Assembly: GCA_035556195.1 (NCBI GenBank)
Contig: DATMFK010000001.1
Coordinates: forward strand, 124,001 to 188,000
Direction of reading: 5' to 3'
Length of the DNA stretch: 64,000 bases
Source: G016756615 sp035556195
Lineage (GTDB): Bacteria; Pseudomonadota; Alphaproteobacteria; Rhizobiales; Rhizobiaceae
Shown: one piece after another, positions 42,681 to 50,971 of the stretch
How positions within the stretch are numbered: the stretch's first letter is position 1
Layout of the letters: every line of letters begins with the position of its first letter
The notes under the pieces: generated by a model
Told to the model about the DNA's origin: nothing
Databases searched by the model: none
The model's input: the letters and a program-made list of their open reading frames with translations, nothing else
Position numbers and translations under genes: made by a program

Positions 42681-43582
42681 CCTCCGTAGTAGTTCATTAC
42701 CGCATGGCGGGCTGTCGCAAAGAACAGCCACCGCTCCATCAGGATACCGGCAACAAAGAGCAGCGCCGCGACCGTGCACAGCAGCGTCGGCAGGACGGTG
42801 CCGCCGGTTGCCATCGCCGCCACGACGAGAAGCCCGGGAACGAGCCCTCCAACGACCACGGCGAGCCGCTCGAGCGTGGCGGCGTGCTTTCGGGCGATGC
42901 GGAAGCCCATTTCCCTGGTCAGATAATTGTCGTTGATATGGGGGCGCTCGAACAGGCGCACACGCCCGATAGCTCCGAGCCCGGTCGCGCTTTCAGGCGT
43001 CGAGAGCGGCTCGAGCGTCGCCAGCCGGGTCCACCACATGCGCTTCGCCGACCAGGCCGCCGCGACGAAGAACAGCGACGCCACAAGAATCGCTTCGGAC
43101 AGTGAAAACAATCCGGCAAGCAGGAGGCCTCCCGCGGCCGAGAACAGCAGGTAGCATACCGGTGTAAGCGGGGTGTGCCACGCATCGATCGACTTCAACG
43201 AGGCGTAGATCATGGCCGTGCAATAGACCACGGCGGCGCAAAGCAGCGTGCCCAGCAAACCCGGGATCAGCATATAGCGGCCCTCAACCACGGAGCCCCA
43301 TGCCGAGACGACCAGCGGCACGAATGTCACCAGCGCCAGCACTCCCTCACGCGACAACCAGCTCGACCGCCACTGCGAGAAGGCCCGCCAGGCACGTTGC
43401 GGATTGCCGAGATGAAGCGTCGAGAAGGACAGGCCCGCCGCGATCAGCGCCAATGCCAGGACATGGGCGATCTCGGTAGAAAGGGCGGCTGGATCGAGAA
43501 GGCCGAGGCCCAGGACGGCAGCCAGTCCGTAGCCCAGCCCGGACAGCGTGGTGAAGACGATGATGGAAGGCGCGGGATGCAT
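42677..43582 (-). CDS. soeC: DmsC/SoeC-like membrane anchor subunit
   Basis: 301 residues with eight predicted membrane segments (for instance IIVFTTLSGLGYGLAAVLGL, ALALIAAGLSFSTLHLG, LLCTVAALLFVAGILMERWL). LGNPQRAWRAFSQWRSSWLSREG (about 55-77) is the hallmark of DmsC-type quinone-binding anchors. It holds the iron-sulfur and molybdenum subunits on the inner face of the membrane and links them to quinone. Start 43582 is inside the family norm; the 93-codon upstream frame crosses a palindromic repeat. Separated from soeB by about 245 bases containing that repeat. Confidence 0.87.
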   Translation of the reverse strand: MHPAPSIIVFTTLSGLGYGLAAVLGLGLLDPAALSTEIAHVLALALIAAGLSFSTLHLGNPQRAWRAFSQWRSSWLSREGVLALVTFVPLVVSAWGSVVEGRYMLIPGLLGTLLCAAVVYCTAMIYASLKSIDAWHTPLTPVCYLLFSAAGGLLLAGLFSLSEAILVASLFFVAAAWSAKRMWWTRLATLEPLSTPESATGLGAIGRVRLFERPHINDNYLTREMGFRIARKHAATLERLAVVVGGLVPGLLVVAAMATGGTVLPTLLCTVAALLFVAGILMERWLFFATARHAVMNYYGG

Positions 43583-43634
43583 GGCTAGTTGGCGGCTGGG
43601 AATGAAGGATAAGCGCGAGCACCTCGTTCCTTCG

Positions 43635-43792
43635 CGCCCCCCTCTGTCCTGCCGGACATCTCCCCCACAAGGGGGGAGATTGGCGGTCGCGACCGCAGCC
43701 CACAACCAGTAACGTTGGAGGGGAAGAACCGAGGCGGAAACTGCCAATCTCCCCGCTTGTGGGGGAGATGTCCGGCGGAACAGAGGGGGGCG
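43635..43792. repeat. Long inverted repeat pair between soeB and soeC
   Basis: Arms of about 50 bases, 43635-43684 and 43743-43792, are near-perfect reverse complements around a 58-base spacer. Each contains GCCGGACATCTCCCCC-type sequence and an inner hairpin (ATCTCCCCC/GGGGGGAGAT). It shares the GTCCTGCCGGACATCTC core with the repeat at 20252-20438. It interrupts an otherwise continuous operon. Confidence 0.8.
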
Positions 43793-43826
43793 ACGTAGAG
43801 GATCGACGTGGAAAGCACCAGCGCGC

Positions 43827-44594
43827 TCATATCCGCTCCAGCACGCCGTCGAGCCACGCAAAGAACCCCTTTGCGCCTTCTGTATGCTCCGCCAGCGGAA
43901 GCTGCGACGCGCTTGCCGAAAGGGGCGTACGCGGACGGGGCGGAAGGTATTTGTTGGCCGGTTTGGTACCCTGCTCCGGCATCAGGTCCATGCCGCCGCG
44001 CTCGGCCACCATGATCGATACGGCCGAATGAGGATCCCCGAGGTCGCCGAAATGACGGGCATTCGCCGGGCAGGTGCGCACGCAGGATGGCACGCGATCC
44101 ACTTCCGCGATCGTTTCGTTGTAGATGCGGTCAATGCAGAGCGTGCATTTCTTCATGACGCCCGCGGCGAGGTCCATTTCGCGCGCGCCGTAAGGACAAG
44201 CCCATGCGCAAAGGCCGCAGCCGATGCACATCTGCTCGTCGACCAGCACGATGCCGTCCTCGCCGCGCTTGTATGAAGCGCCCGTCGGGCACACCGTCAC
44301 GCAGGGGGCGTCCTCACAATGCAGGCAGGATTTGGGAAAATGGACGACGCGGGCCTCCCCCGCTTCGCCGACCACCTCCCCGCCCTCGGGAATGACCTCG
44401 AAGCTATGGACACGGTTCAGCCATGCGCCGGAGACATCGGCGCCGTACGGGTCCTGGTCGGACAGCGCGCTGCCGTAGCCTCCGGTATTCCATTCCTTGC
44501 AGGAGACGACGCAGGCGTGGCAGCCGACACAGATGTCGAGGTCGATGACGAGGCCGAGCTTCTTCGGCGAGGCAGCGGCGGGAAGGCTGGTCAT
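43827..44594 (-). CDS. soeB: Four-cluster ferredoxin-type subunit, SoeB/DmsB-like
   Basis: 255 residues from ATG 44594, which overlaps the soeA stop (ATGA). Four Cys groups are visible: CVGCHACVVSCKEWN, CLHCEDAPCVTVCPTG, CIGCGLCAWACPYG and CTLCIDRIYNE with later CVRTCPANA, enough for four [4Fe-4S] clusters. It passes electrons from the molybdenum subunit to the membrane anchor. No Tat signal, so it stays in the cytoplasm. The Pro-rich C-terminus (LPPRPRTPL) is a linker-like extension. Confidence 0.92.
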   Translation of the reverse strand: MTSLPAAASPKKLGLVIDLDICVGCHACVVSCKEWNTGGYGSALSDQDPYGADVSGAWLNRVHSFEVIPEGGEVVGEAGEARVVHFPKSCLHCEDAPCVTVCPTGASYKRGEDGIVLVDEQMCIGCGLCAWACPYGAREMDLAAGVMKKCTLCIDRIYNETIAEVDRVPSCVRTCPANARHFGDLGDPHSAVSIMVAERGGMDLMPEQGTKPANKYLPPRPRTPLSASASQLPLAEHTEGAKGFFAWLDGVLERI

Positions 44595-47440
44595 TGCGCC
44601 CACTCCTGGCCGTAGCGCAACTCCTCGGGCCTGGGCTCACCCGGATCAGGTTCCGAAAGGGCCGGCAGTTGCGGCTCGCTTGTTTCGGAAGGCTGCGCTT
44701 TCTCGATCCTCACCCTGAGATCGTACCAGGCGGCCTGGCCGGTGACGGGATCCGAATTCGACCACCTCAGCCCATCCCCCTTCGGCGGAAGCAGCTCGTG
44801 GATCAGATGGTTCATCAAGAATCCCTTGCGGACCTCCGGGGCATCGCGATCGAGCGCCCAGGCGCCCGCGCGCTTGCCGACGGCATTCCAGGTCCAGATC
44901 GTGTCGCGATTGACGGCATCGCTTCTCGCGATCTCGACCTTGATGCGGCCGTGATGCGAGATGAGCCAGACCCAGTCGCCGTCCTCGAGACCATGAGCGT
45001 CGCAGATCGGGCCGGGCACGTAGAGCGGGTTCTTCGTATGGATCTGCCGCAGCCAGGCGTTCATCGAACCCCAGGAATGATACATGGCAGCGGGCCGCTG
45101 AGTGATGGCGTGGTACGGAAATTCCAGCCTGCCTACCGCAGCCTCCTCGAAGGGCCGATACCAGTCGGGCAGCGGATCGAACGCATCGAGGATGCGCTTG
45201 CGGTGGGTTTGCGGGGCAAAGGGCTCGCGCAAGCCCAGGGCGGACAGACGGAACTTCTGGAGGGTTTCCGCATAGAGCTGGAACGTGACGGGTTGGGGCT
45301 GGTCGAAGAACCCCATGCTGACCGCGAAGTCCTGATAGGCCTTGTTGGCGTGCTTGAAGAACTGCGCCTCGAGGGGAATGTGCGCGGAGAAGAACGATCC
45401 GTTCTCGATATAGCGCTGCAGCTGGTCGGGATTGACCGCGCCGCGCCCGACCCGATCGCCGTTGGCTCCCCTGAATCCGGCCAGGGGCCCGATACCCGGC
45501 CGTCTCTCGTGCCGGACGATGTAGTCGGCATAATCCTTGTAGATCGCATTGCCCCGGCTATCCACGAAACCCGGCAGCCGGAGCCGCGCGCCGAGATCGA
45601 GAAGCACGGTCTGGAATCCCCGCACGTCCCGGTCCGGCTCGAGCACCGGCCAGCGGATGGCGTCCTGTACGGCATCGGGCTCGGAGATCGGCCGGTCGAG
45701 CAGCGAGATGCAGTCGTGCCGTTCCAGATAGGTGGTATCGGGAAGCACCAGGTCGGCATAGGCGACCATCTCGGAGGAATAAGCGTCGGAGTAGATGATC
45801 CTTGGGATCCGATATTCGCCGGTCTCGGGATCCTTGTCCTCCAGCATGCGTACGACGCCTGCCGTGTTCATGGACGAATTCCACGCCATGTTCGCCATGT
45901 ACAGGAACAGCACGTCGATAGGATAAGGATCGCCGGCATGGGCGTTGCCTATGACCATGTGCATGAGCCCATGGGCCGAGATCGGCGCATCCCAGGAGAA
46001 GGCCTTGTCGATGCGTGTCGGCTTTCCCTCGTCGTCGACAAGGAGGTCTTCCGGCCCGCGAGGGAACCCGAGATGCGGGCCTGACAGCGGCTTGTTCGAG
46101 CCGAAATGCTCGGCCTTGCCGTGCGGCGTCGGATGCGCCTCCACGGGCTTCGGATAGGGTGGCTCGAAGCGGAAGCCGCCGGGACAATCGACCGCTCCGA
46201 TCAGGATCTGGAGAAGATGCAGCGCACGTGCCGTCTGGAAGCCGTTGGAATGGGCCGAGATGCCGCGCATGGCATGGAAGGAGACCGGCCGACCGACGAA
46301 GTTCTCGTGACGTTGGCCATTCACATCCGTCCAGGACTGATCGACGGTAATCGCCTCGTCGAAGGCGACGCGGGCGATCTCGGCGGCGAGACCGCGAATC
46401 GTATCGGCCGGCACGCCTGTTTCGCCGGCAACGGCTTCCGGCGCGTATTTCGGATCAAGGTATTTTTCGGCCAGAAGCTGGAAGGAGGGGACGGCGAAGC
46501 GCCCGTCATCCAGTTCGAACCGGCCGGAAAGCGCGACCCGGGCGCCCCTTGTCCCCCGAGGCACGATTCGCTCGGTCACGGTCTCGTAGACGAGTTCCCT
46601 CCCCTCGCCATCCCTGGCAAAGAGGCCATGCTCGGCCGTGCCTGGCGCGTCGACGACCAGCCAGGAGGCGTTCGAATACCGCCTGAGATAGTCGACGTCG
46701 ATCCGCCTCGCCTTCAGCAGCTCATGAACCACTGCCAGGATGAGAAGCCCGTCGGTTCCCGGCCGGATTCCGATCCAATTGTCGGCGACCGCCGAATAGC
46801 CGGTGCGTACCGGATTGACGGAAACGAAGCGCGCGCCACGCTTCTTGAGCTTCGAGATGCCGATCTTGATCGGATTGGAATCGTGGTCCTCGGCGACGCC
46901 GAATAGGACGAACAGCTTTGTGCGCTCCCAATCGGGCGCGCCGAATTCCCAGAACGCTCCACCGATCGTGATGATCCCGGCCGCGGCCATGTTGACGGAA
47001 CAGAAGCCGCCATGGGCGGCATAGTTCGGGGTCCCGAATTGTTGCGCCCAAAAACCGGTGAGCGACTGCGACTGGTCCCGTCCCGTGAAAAAGGCGAGTT
47101 TTCTCGGGTCGGACTGCCGCACCTCGCCCAACCAGGAAGTCGCCAGCGACAGCGCCTCGTCCCAGGAAATCTCCTTGAAGGAGCCGGATCCGCGCGGCCC
47201 GGTCCTGAGCAGCGGCGCCCTCAGCCGCGCCGGCGCGTAATGCTGCATGATGCCGGCTGAACCCTTGGCGCAGAGCACGCCCCGGTTGACCGGGTGGTCC
47301 CGATTGCCCTCGATATAGCGGATCTTGCCGTCCTTGATATGCACGTCGATGCCGCAACGGCACGCGCACATATAGCAGGTGGTCTTGCGGACCTCGTCGG
47401 CAACGGGCGTCGACAGCGCGACGCGCGATTCGGTATCCAT
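44591..47440 (-). CDS. soeA: Molybdopterin oxidoreductase catalytic subunit, SoeA-like (sulfite dehydrogenase candidate)
   Basis: 949 residues. N-terminal [4Fe-4S] site Cys22, Cys25, Cys29 and Cys57 (TCYMCACRCG...RGVLCAKGSAG), then molybdopterin guanine dinucleotide domains with VSVNPVRTGYSAVADNWIGIRPGTDG (about 207-232) and a C-terminal dinucleotide fold (NPLYVPGPICDAHGLEDGD). No twin-arginine signal is present, in contrast to DmsA, so the enzyme faces the cytoplasm. Size, order A-B-C and lack of Tat signal match SoeABC, the cytoplasmic sulfite:quinone oxidoreductase of phototrophic sulfur bacteria and marine alphaproteobacteria. A polysulfide, DMSO or other oxyanion substrate is possible. 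GGGAG precedes the ATG. Confidence 0.85.
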   Translation of the reverse strand: MDTESRVALSTPVADEVRKTTCYMCACRCGIDVHIKDGKIRYIEGNRDHPVNRGVLCAKGSAGIMQHYAPARLRAPLLRTGPRGSGSFKEISWDEALSLATSWLGEVRQSDPRKLAFFTGRDQSQSLTGFWAQQFGTPNYAAHGGFCSVNMAAAGIITIGGAFWEFGAPDWERTKLFVLFGVAEDHDSNPIKIGISKLKKRGARFVSVNPVRTGYSAVADNWIGIRPGTDGLLILAVVHELLKARRIDVDYLRRYSNASWLVVDAPGTAEHGLFARDGEGRELVYETVTERIVPRGTRGARVALSGRFELDDGRFAVPSFQLLAEKYLDPKYAPEAVAGETGVPADTIRGLAAEIARVAFDEAITVDQSWTDVNGQRHENFVGRPVSFHAMRGISAHSNGFQTARALHLLQILIGAVDCPGGFRFEPPYPKPVEAHPTPHGKAEHFGSNKPLSGPHLGFPRGPEDLLVDDEGKPTRIDKAFSWDAPISAHGLMHMVIGNAHAGDPYPIDVLFLYMANMAWNSSMNTAGVVRMLEDKDPETGEYRIPRIIYSDAYSSEMVAYADLVLPDTTYLERHDCISLLDRPISEPDAVQDAIRWPVLEPDRDVRGFQTVLLDLGARLRLPGFVDSRGNAIYKDYADYIVRHERRPGIGPLAGFRGANGDRVGRGAVNPDQLQRYIENGSFFSAHIPLEAQFFKHANKAYQDFAVSMGFFDQPQPVTFQLYAETLQKFRLSALGLREPFAPQTHRKRILDAFDPLPDWYRPFEEAAVGRLEFPYHAITQRPAAMYHSWGSMNAWLRQIHTKNPLYVPGPICDAHGLEDGDWVWLISHHGRIKVEIARSDAVNRDTIWTWNAVGKRAGAWALDRDAPEVRKGFLMNHLIHELLPPKGDGLRWSNSDPVTGQAAWYDLRVRIEKAQPSETSEPQLPALSEPDPGEPRPEELRYGQEWAQ

Positions 47441-47525
47441 CTGCGATGCTCCCTGGGCCCAGTCATAGGGAGCGCGCCGGCGAAAGGAAATGGCCGAAGC
47501 GTCAATTCACTGGGAAGAAGCCCCG

Positions 47526-47951
47526 TCAGTTCGTGACGACGATGCGAGTATTGCCGGGTCCTACCTGCTTGACCAGCGAATAGAAGGCGGCGGCATTGGC
47601 AGTGTCGAGCCGCACGCAGCCATGCGAGGCCGGCGATCCCAGGCGGCTCACCGCAGAGGTGCCGTGAATCGCATAACCGCCGTAGTAGAAGACGGAATAG
47701 GGCATCGGCGCATTGTCGTATTTGCGCGAACGCCACATCTTGTGGAGCCGTATCGGACGCCATGTCCCGCGCGGCGTGACATAGCCCTTGCGCGCCGTCG
47801 AAACGGGCCAGGTGTGGATGACCCGCCCGTGTCTGGTCACGGTCATGGTCTGCGAGGAAAGTTGGATCTTCGCCTCGAGTCCTGCCGAAAAGGCCTGTGT
47901 CGAAACCATCGAGGCGGCCAGCGCGGCTGCCGCCACAAGAACCTTGTACAT
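47526..47951 (-). CDS. L,D-transpeptidase (YkuD domain)
   Basis: 141 residues from ATG 47951. Signal peptide about 1-25 (VLVAAAALAASMVSTQAFS). The YkuD catalytic motif is complete: HGTSAVSRLG then PASHGCVRL with the nucleophile Cys at about 113. Substrate strand AKIQLSSQTMTVTRHGRVIHTW is typical. Forms 3-3 crosslinks in peptidoglycan or anchors proteins. Single gene, divergent from the amine oxidase unit. Confidence 0.93.
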   Translation of the reverse strand: MYKVLVAAAALAASMVSTQAFSAGLEAKIQLSSQTMTVTRHGRVIHTWPVSTARKGYVTPRGTWRPIRLHKMWRSRKYDNAPMPYSVFYYGGYAIHGTSAVSRLGSPASHGCVRLDTANAAAFYSLVKQVGPGNTRIVVTN

Positions 47952-48252
47952 GCCAGACCTTTCTGCCAAGCTCTTCTTGCCGGCGCGCAAGATGTGCGCA
48001 GAATTCTGTATGTCCGGTAAATTTGGTGTTGCGGAAACGCAGCAGCAACAACCGGGATCGGCTCTGCGCTCAAGCACCTTCATTCGGCAGCCAATTGCGC
48101 CACGAATGGGCCAAGAGTTACGCCATCGACAGTCGCTCAATTGACACGAAGGGGTACCGACATAGTTTGGCTACCAGGCGCTGGCTGCTCACGTGCAAAT
48201 TGCAGGGGGGACGCGCGAGGATCCAAGGCGCCGCCTGAAAGGAATCCCTAAG
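47952..48252. other. Intergenic region between L,D-transpeptidase and amine oxidase
   Basis: 301 bases between divergent starts. It must carry both promoters. AAAGGAA lies about 12 bases before the amine oxidase ATG. Beyond that I recognise no operator, repeat or small gene. Confidence 0.5.
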
Positions 48253-49854
48253 ATGCAACATTCTGAAACCTTTACCGGCATGAGCCGGCGCCAGCTGCTG
48301 ACGTTGATCGGCATGTCTGCCGGCAGCGCCGCGATGTACCAGGCGATGACCAGTCTCGGGCTGGCGGCGGAGTCGGGCTACAAGGGCCCTGTGAAGCTGG
48401 AAGGGGACCCGAAAGGGGCTTCCGTGCTGATCCTCGGCGCCGGTCTTGCAGGCATGACCGCGGCCCTGGAACTGCGCCAAGCCGGCTACAAGGTCCGCGT
48501 TCTCGAGTACAACAACCGGCCCGGCGGCCGCAACTGGACGCTGCGTGGCGGCGACACCTACACCGAACTCGGTGGCGCGACCCAGAAATGCGAATTCGAC
48601 GAGGGCCTCTACATCAATCCCGGCCCCTGGCGCATTCCCTACCACCACAACGGCCTGCTCGCCTACTGCAAGCGGCTCGGGGTGGAGTTGCAGCCCTTCC
48701 AGCAGCTCAATCACAATGCATTGCTGCATTCGACCAAGGCGTTCGGCGGCAAACCGCAGCGTGTGCGCGATATCAAAACGGATTTGCGGGGTCACGTTTC
48801 GGAGCTCTTGGCCAAGGTCACGCAGAAGGGCCATCTCGAAGGCGATGTCACCCGGGAAGACCAGGAGATGCTGCTCGAGGCGTTGAAGTCGTGGGGTGTC
48901 CTCGACAAGGACTTCGCCTACAAGTCCAGCCTCCACACTTCTGAATTCCGCGGTTTCGAGAAGGATCCCGGCGGCGGGCTGGGGGCCGCTCCCGTACCCA
49001 GCCAGCCGATCGGTCTTTCCGAGATATTGAACTCGCGCCTTTGGGCCAGCCTTGAAAACTTCGCTCTGTACGAATTCCAGACGACGATGTTCCAGCCTGT
49101 CGGGGGCATGGATATGATCGGAAAGGCGTTCGCGCGCGAGGTCGGCGATCTCATCACCTACAACTCGAAAGTCACGAAGATCGCCCAGGACGAAAAAGGC
49201 GTCACGGTGACCTATGAGGACACGACGAAGCCGGGCACGGTCGAAGAGGCGAGCGCCGACTGGTGCGTGTGCACCATACCGCTCACCATTCTCAGCCAGA
49301 TCGAGATCAACGTTTCCGCGCCCATGCAGGCGGCCATCGAAGCTGTTCCCTACGCCTCTTCGGTCAAGGTCGGGCTGCAATTCAAGCGGCGCTTCTGGGA
49401 AGAGGACGATCTGATCTTCGGAGGCGTCAGCTACACCGACCTGCCGATCACCCAGATCTCCTACCCGAGCACCGATTACAACAGGCAGGGCAAGGGCGTG
49501 CTTCTCGGCTGCTATACCTGGAACGGCCCGAACTCGTTCGAGTTCACTGCCATGGCGCCGGAGGAAAGGGTCAAGAGAGCCGTGGAGTATGGCGCGCAGA
49601 TTCACCCGCAATACAAGGACGAGTTCGAGAACGGCATCGCTGTTGCCTGGCACCGCTCGCCTTTCACCCTGGGCTGCGCCGGCGACTGGACCGAGGAAGC
49701 AAGGAAGGAGCATTACGACAATCTCTGCCAGATCGACGGGCGCATCGTGCTAGCCGGCGAGCATGCCTCCTATATTCCGGCCTGGCAGGAGGGCGCGATC
49801 CTGTCGTCGCTCGACGCAATCACCCGTCTGCACCAGCGCGTCGTGGCGAGCTGA
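48253..49854 (+). CDS. Tat-exported flavin amine oxidase/dehydrogenase
   Basis: 533 residues from ATG 48253. Twin-arginine signal SRRQLLTLIG at 11-20, followed by a hydrophobic stretch to about residue 38, so it is exported folded with FAD. FAD site VLILGAGLAGMTAALELRQ (58-76) and NNRPGGRNWTLRGG; substrate-cap region in the middle; C-terminal RIVLAGEHASYIPAWQEGAI (flavin contact). It belongs to the monoamine oxidase / L-amino acid oxidase / NicA2 superfamily that converts C-N bonds to imines. The next genes encode a secreted cytochrome c and a secreted RidA, suggesting a dehydrogenase that passes electrons to cytochrome c. Substrate unknown. Confidence 0.9.
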   Translation: MQHSETFTGMSRRQLLTLIGMSAGSAAMYQAMTSLGLAAESGYKGPVKLEGDPKGASVLILGAGLAGMTAALELRQAGYKVRVLEYNNRPGGRNWTLRGGDTYTELGGATQKCEFDEGLYINPGPWRIPYHHNGLLAYCKRLGVELQPFQQLNHNALLHSTKAFGGKPQRVRDIKTDLRGHVSELLAKVTQKGHLEGDVTREDQEMLLEALKSWGVLDKDFAYKSSLHTSEFRGFEKDPGGGLGAAPVPSQPIGLSEILNSRLWASLENFALYEFQTTMFQPVGGMDMIGKAFAREVGDLITYNSKVTKIAQDEKGVTVTYEDTTKPGTVEEASADWCVCTIPLTILSQIEINVSAPMQAAIEAVPYASSVKVGLQFKRRFWEEDDLIFGGVSYTDLPITQISYPSTDYNRQGKGVLLGCYTWNGPNSFEFTAMAPEERVKRAVEYGAQIHPQYKDEFENGIAVAWHRSPFTLGCAGDWTEEARKEHYDNLCQIDGRIVLAGEHASYIPAWQEGAILSSLDAITRLHQRVVAS

Positions 49855-49896
49855 CGTCCGGCTCCAAAGCTTCTCCAATTCGCGAGGCATGTCATC

Positions 49897-50301
49897 ATGA
49901 CCAACCAAGCTTCAGGACGAGCAGTCCTTTTCATCGCCGCATTGCTCGGCGCCACACCCGCAGCACTCGCCGATTCGGCCGGCGTCACGTTCAGCCAGGG
50001 CGACAAGTTCGGCGAGGAGAGCGGACAGGCGCTTTATGCGAATGTGTGCGCGGCCTGCCACATGGACCAGGGCCAGGGCGCCGTCGGTGCCGGCAGGTAT
50101 CCGGCGCTCGCCAAGAACGAAAACCTGGAGGCAGCCGGCTACCCGGTCACTGTCGTCGTGCACGGCCTCAGAAGCATGCCGGCTGTCGGCACGATGATGA
50201 GCGACGAGCAGGTCGCGGCTGTCGTCAACTATGTGCGGTCGAATTTCGGCAACAAATACGAGGACAAAGTGTCGGCCGAGGATGTGGCCGGCGTGCGATA
50301 G
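49897..50301 (+). CDS. Secreted class I cytochrome c, partner of the amine oxidase
   Basis: 134 residues: signal peptide about 1-26 (AVLFIAALLGATPAALADS), haem motif Cys51-Ala-Ala-Cys54-His55 and a distal Met at 94 (RSMPAVG) or 100. Small mono-haem periplasmic electron carrier, ending in a NYVRSNFGNKYEDKVS helix. It begins 43 bases after the amine oxidase stop. In the nicotine pathway, NicA2 hands electrons to cytochrome CycN encoded beside it; this pair has the same design. Confidence 0.92.
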   Translation: MTNQASGRAVLFIAALLGATPAALADSAGVTFSQGDKFGEESGQALYANVCAACHMDQGQGAVGAGRYPALAKNENLEAAGYPVTVVVHGLRSMPAVGTMMSDEQVAAVVNYVRSNFGNKYEDKVSAEDVAGVR

Positions 50302-50356
50302 CCGCCGGACCCGAAATTGTCCCGGCGAGACTGTCATCGAAAGAAGGAGTTCCAGG

Positions 50357-50857
50357 ATGATGAAGATGCGGATCGGCACCGCCACCTTGGTGGCCGGCTT
50401 GCTGTCGGCGGGGATCGCGTCGGCCCAGGACGTCGTGCGCTACAAGACGCCCAATTCGGATTTTCCGATCGCGCAGGCTGTCGAGATCCCCGCGGGCAAG
50501 ACCACGGTCTATCTCAGCGGCGCGGTGCCGTCGATCGTGAACGAGCAGGCGGACAAGAACTCGGTGGAAGCCTATGGCGACACCAAGACCCAGACGGAAT
50601 CCGTGCTCAAGGCGATCGAAAAGACCCTGGACAGGCTCGACCTCAAGATGAGCGACGTCTTCAAGATGCAGGTGTTCCTGGTCGGCGACCCGGCCAAGGA
50701 AGGCAAGATGGACTTTGCGGGCTTCATGGACGGCTACACGCAGTTCTTCGGAACCGAGCAGCAACCCAACCTGCCCTCGCGCTCGGTCGTCCAGGTGGCC
50801 GGTCTTGCCAATCCCGGCTTCCTCGTCGAGATCGAGGTGACGGCCGTCCGGCCTTGA
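50357..50857 (+). CDS. Exported RidA-family protein
   Basis: 166 residues from ATG 50357 (AAGGAG eight bases upstream). Signal peptide about 1-23 (RIGTATLVAGLLSAGIASAQ) before a YjgF/RidA domain: TVYLSGAVPS, TKTQTESVLKAIEKTLDRLDLKMSDVFKMQVFLVGDP, and the conserved block LPSRSVVQVAGLANPGFLVEIEVTA with the catalytic Arg in SRS. RidA proteins hydrolyse reactive enamine/imine products; cytoplasmic RidA has no signal peptide, so export is notable. It is the last gene of the unit, followed by a perfect terminator. It probably clears the imine formed by the amine oxidase in the periplasm. Confidence 0.9.
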   Translation: MMKMRIGTATLVAGLLSAGIASAQDVVRYKTPNSDFPIAQAVEIPAGKTTVYLSGAVPSIVNEQADKNSVEAYGDTKTQTESVLKAIEKTLDRLDLKMSDVFKMQVFLVGDPAKEGKMDFAGFMDGYTQFFGTEQQPNLPSRSVVQVAGLANPGFLVEIEVTAVRP

Positions 50858-50886
50858 CCTGACGAAGGCGCCCTACTCTATTGTCC

Positions 50887-50917
50887 GGCGGCGAGGCTTC
50901 TGCCTCGCCGCCGCTTT
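50887..50917 (+). terminator. Intrinsic terminator after the exported RidA gene
   Basis: GGCGGCGAGGC-TTCT-GCCTCGCCGCC, a perfect 11-base stem, followed by GCTTTAA. It closes the amine oxidase/cytochrome c/RidA unit 30 bases after the last stop. Confidence 0.82.
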
Positions 50918-50971
50918 AACGCGAAGGCGCTCGCCGGATGCGCCTTAGGGAGGCCAGGGCTCGCAGCTTAC

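Noticed and set aside
44594..46084. A 496-codon plus-strand frame opposite soeA
   Set aside because: Antisense shadow of a protein with conserved molybdopterin domains.
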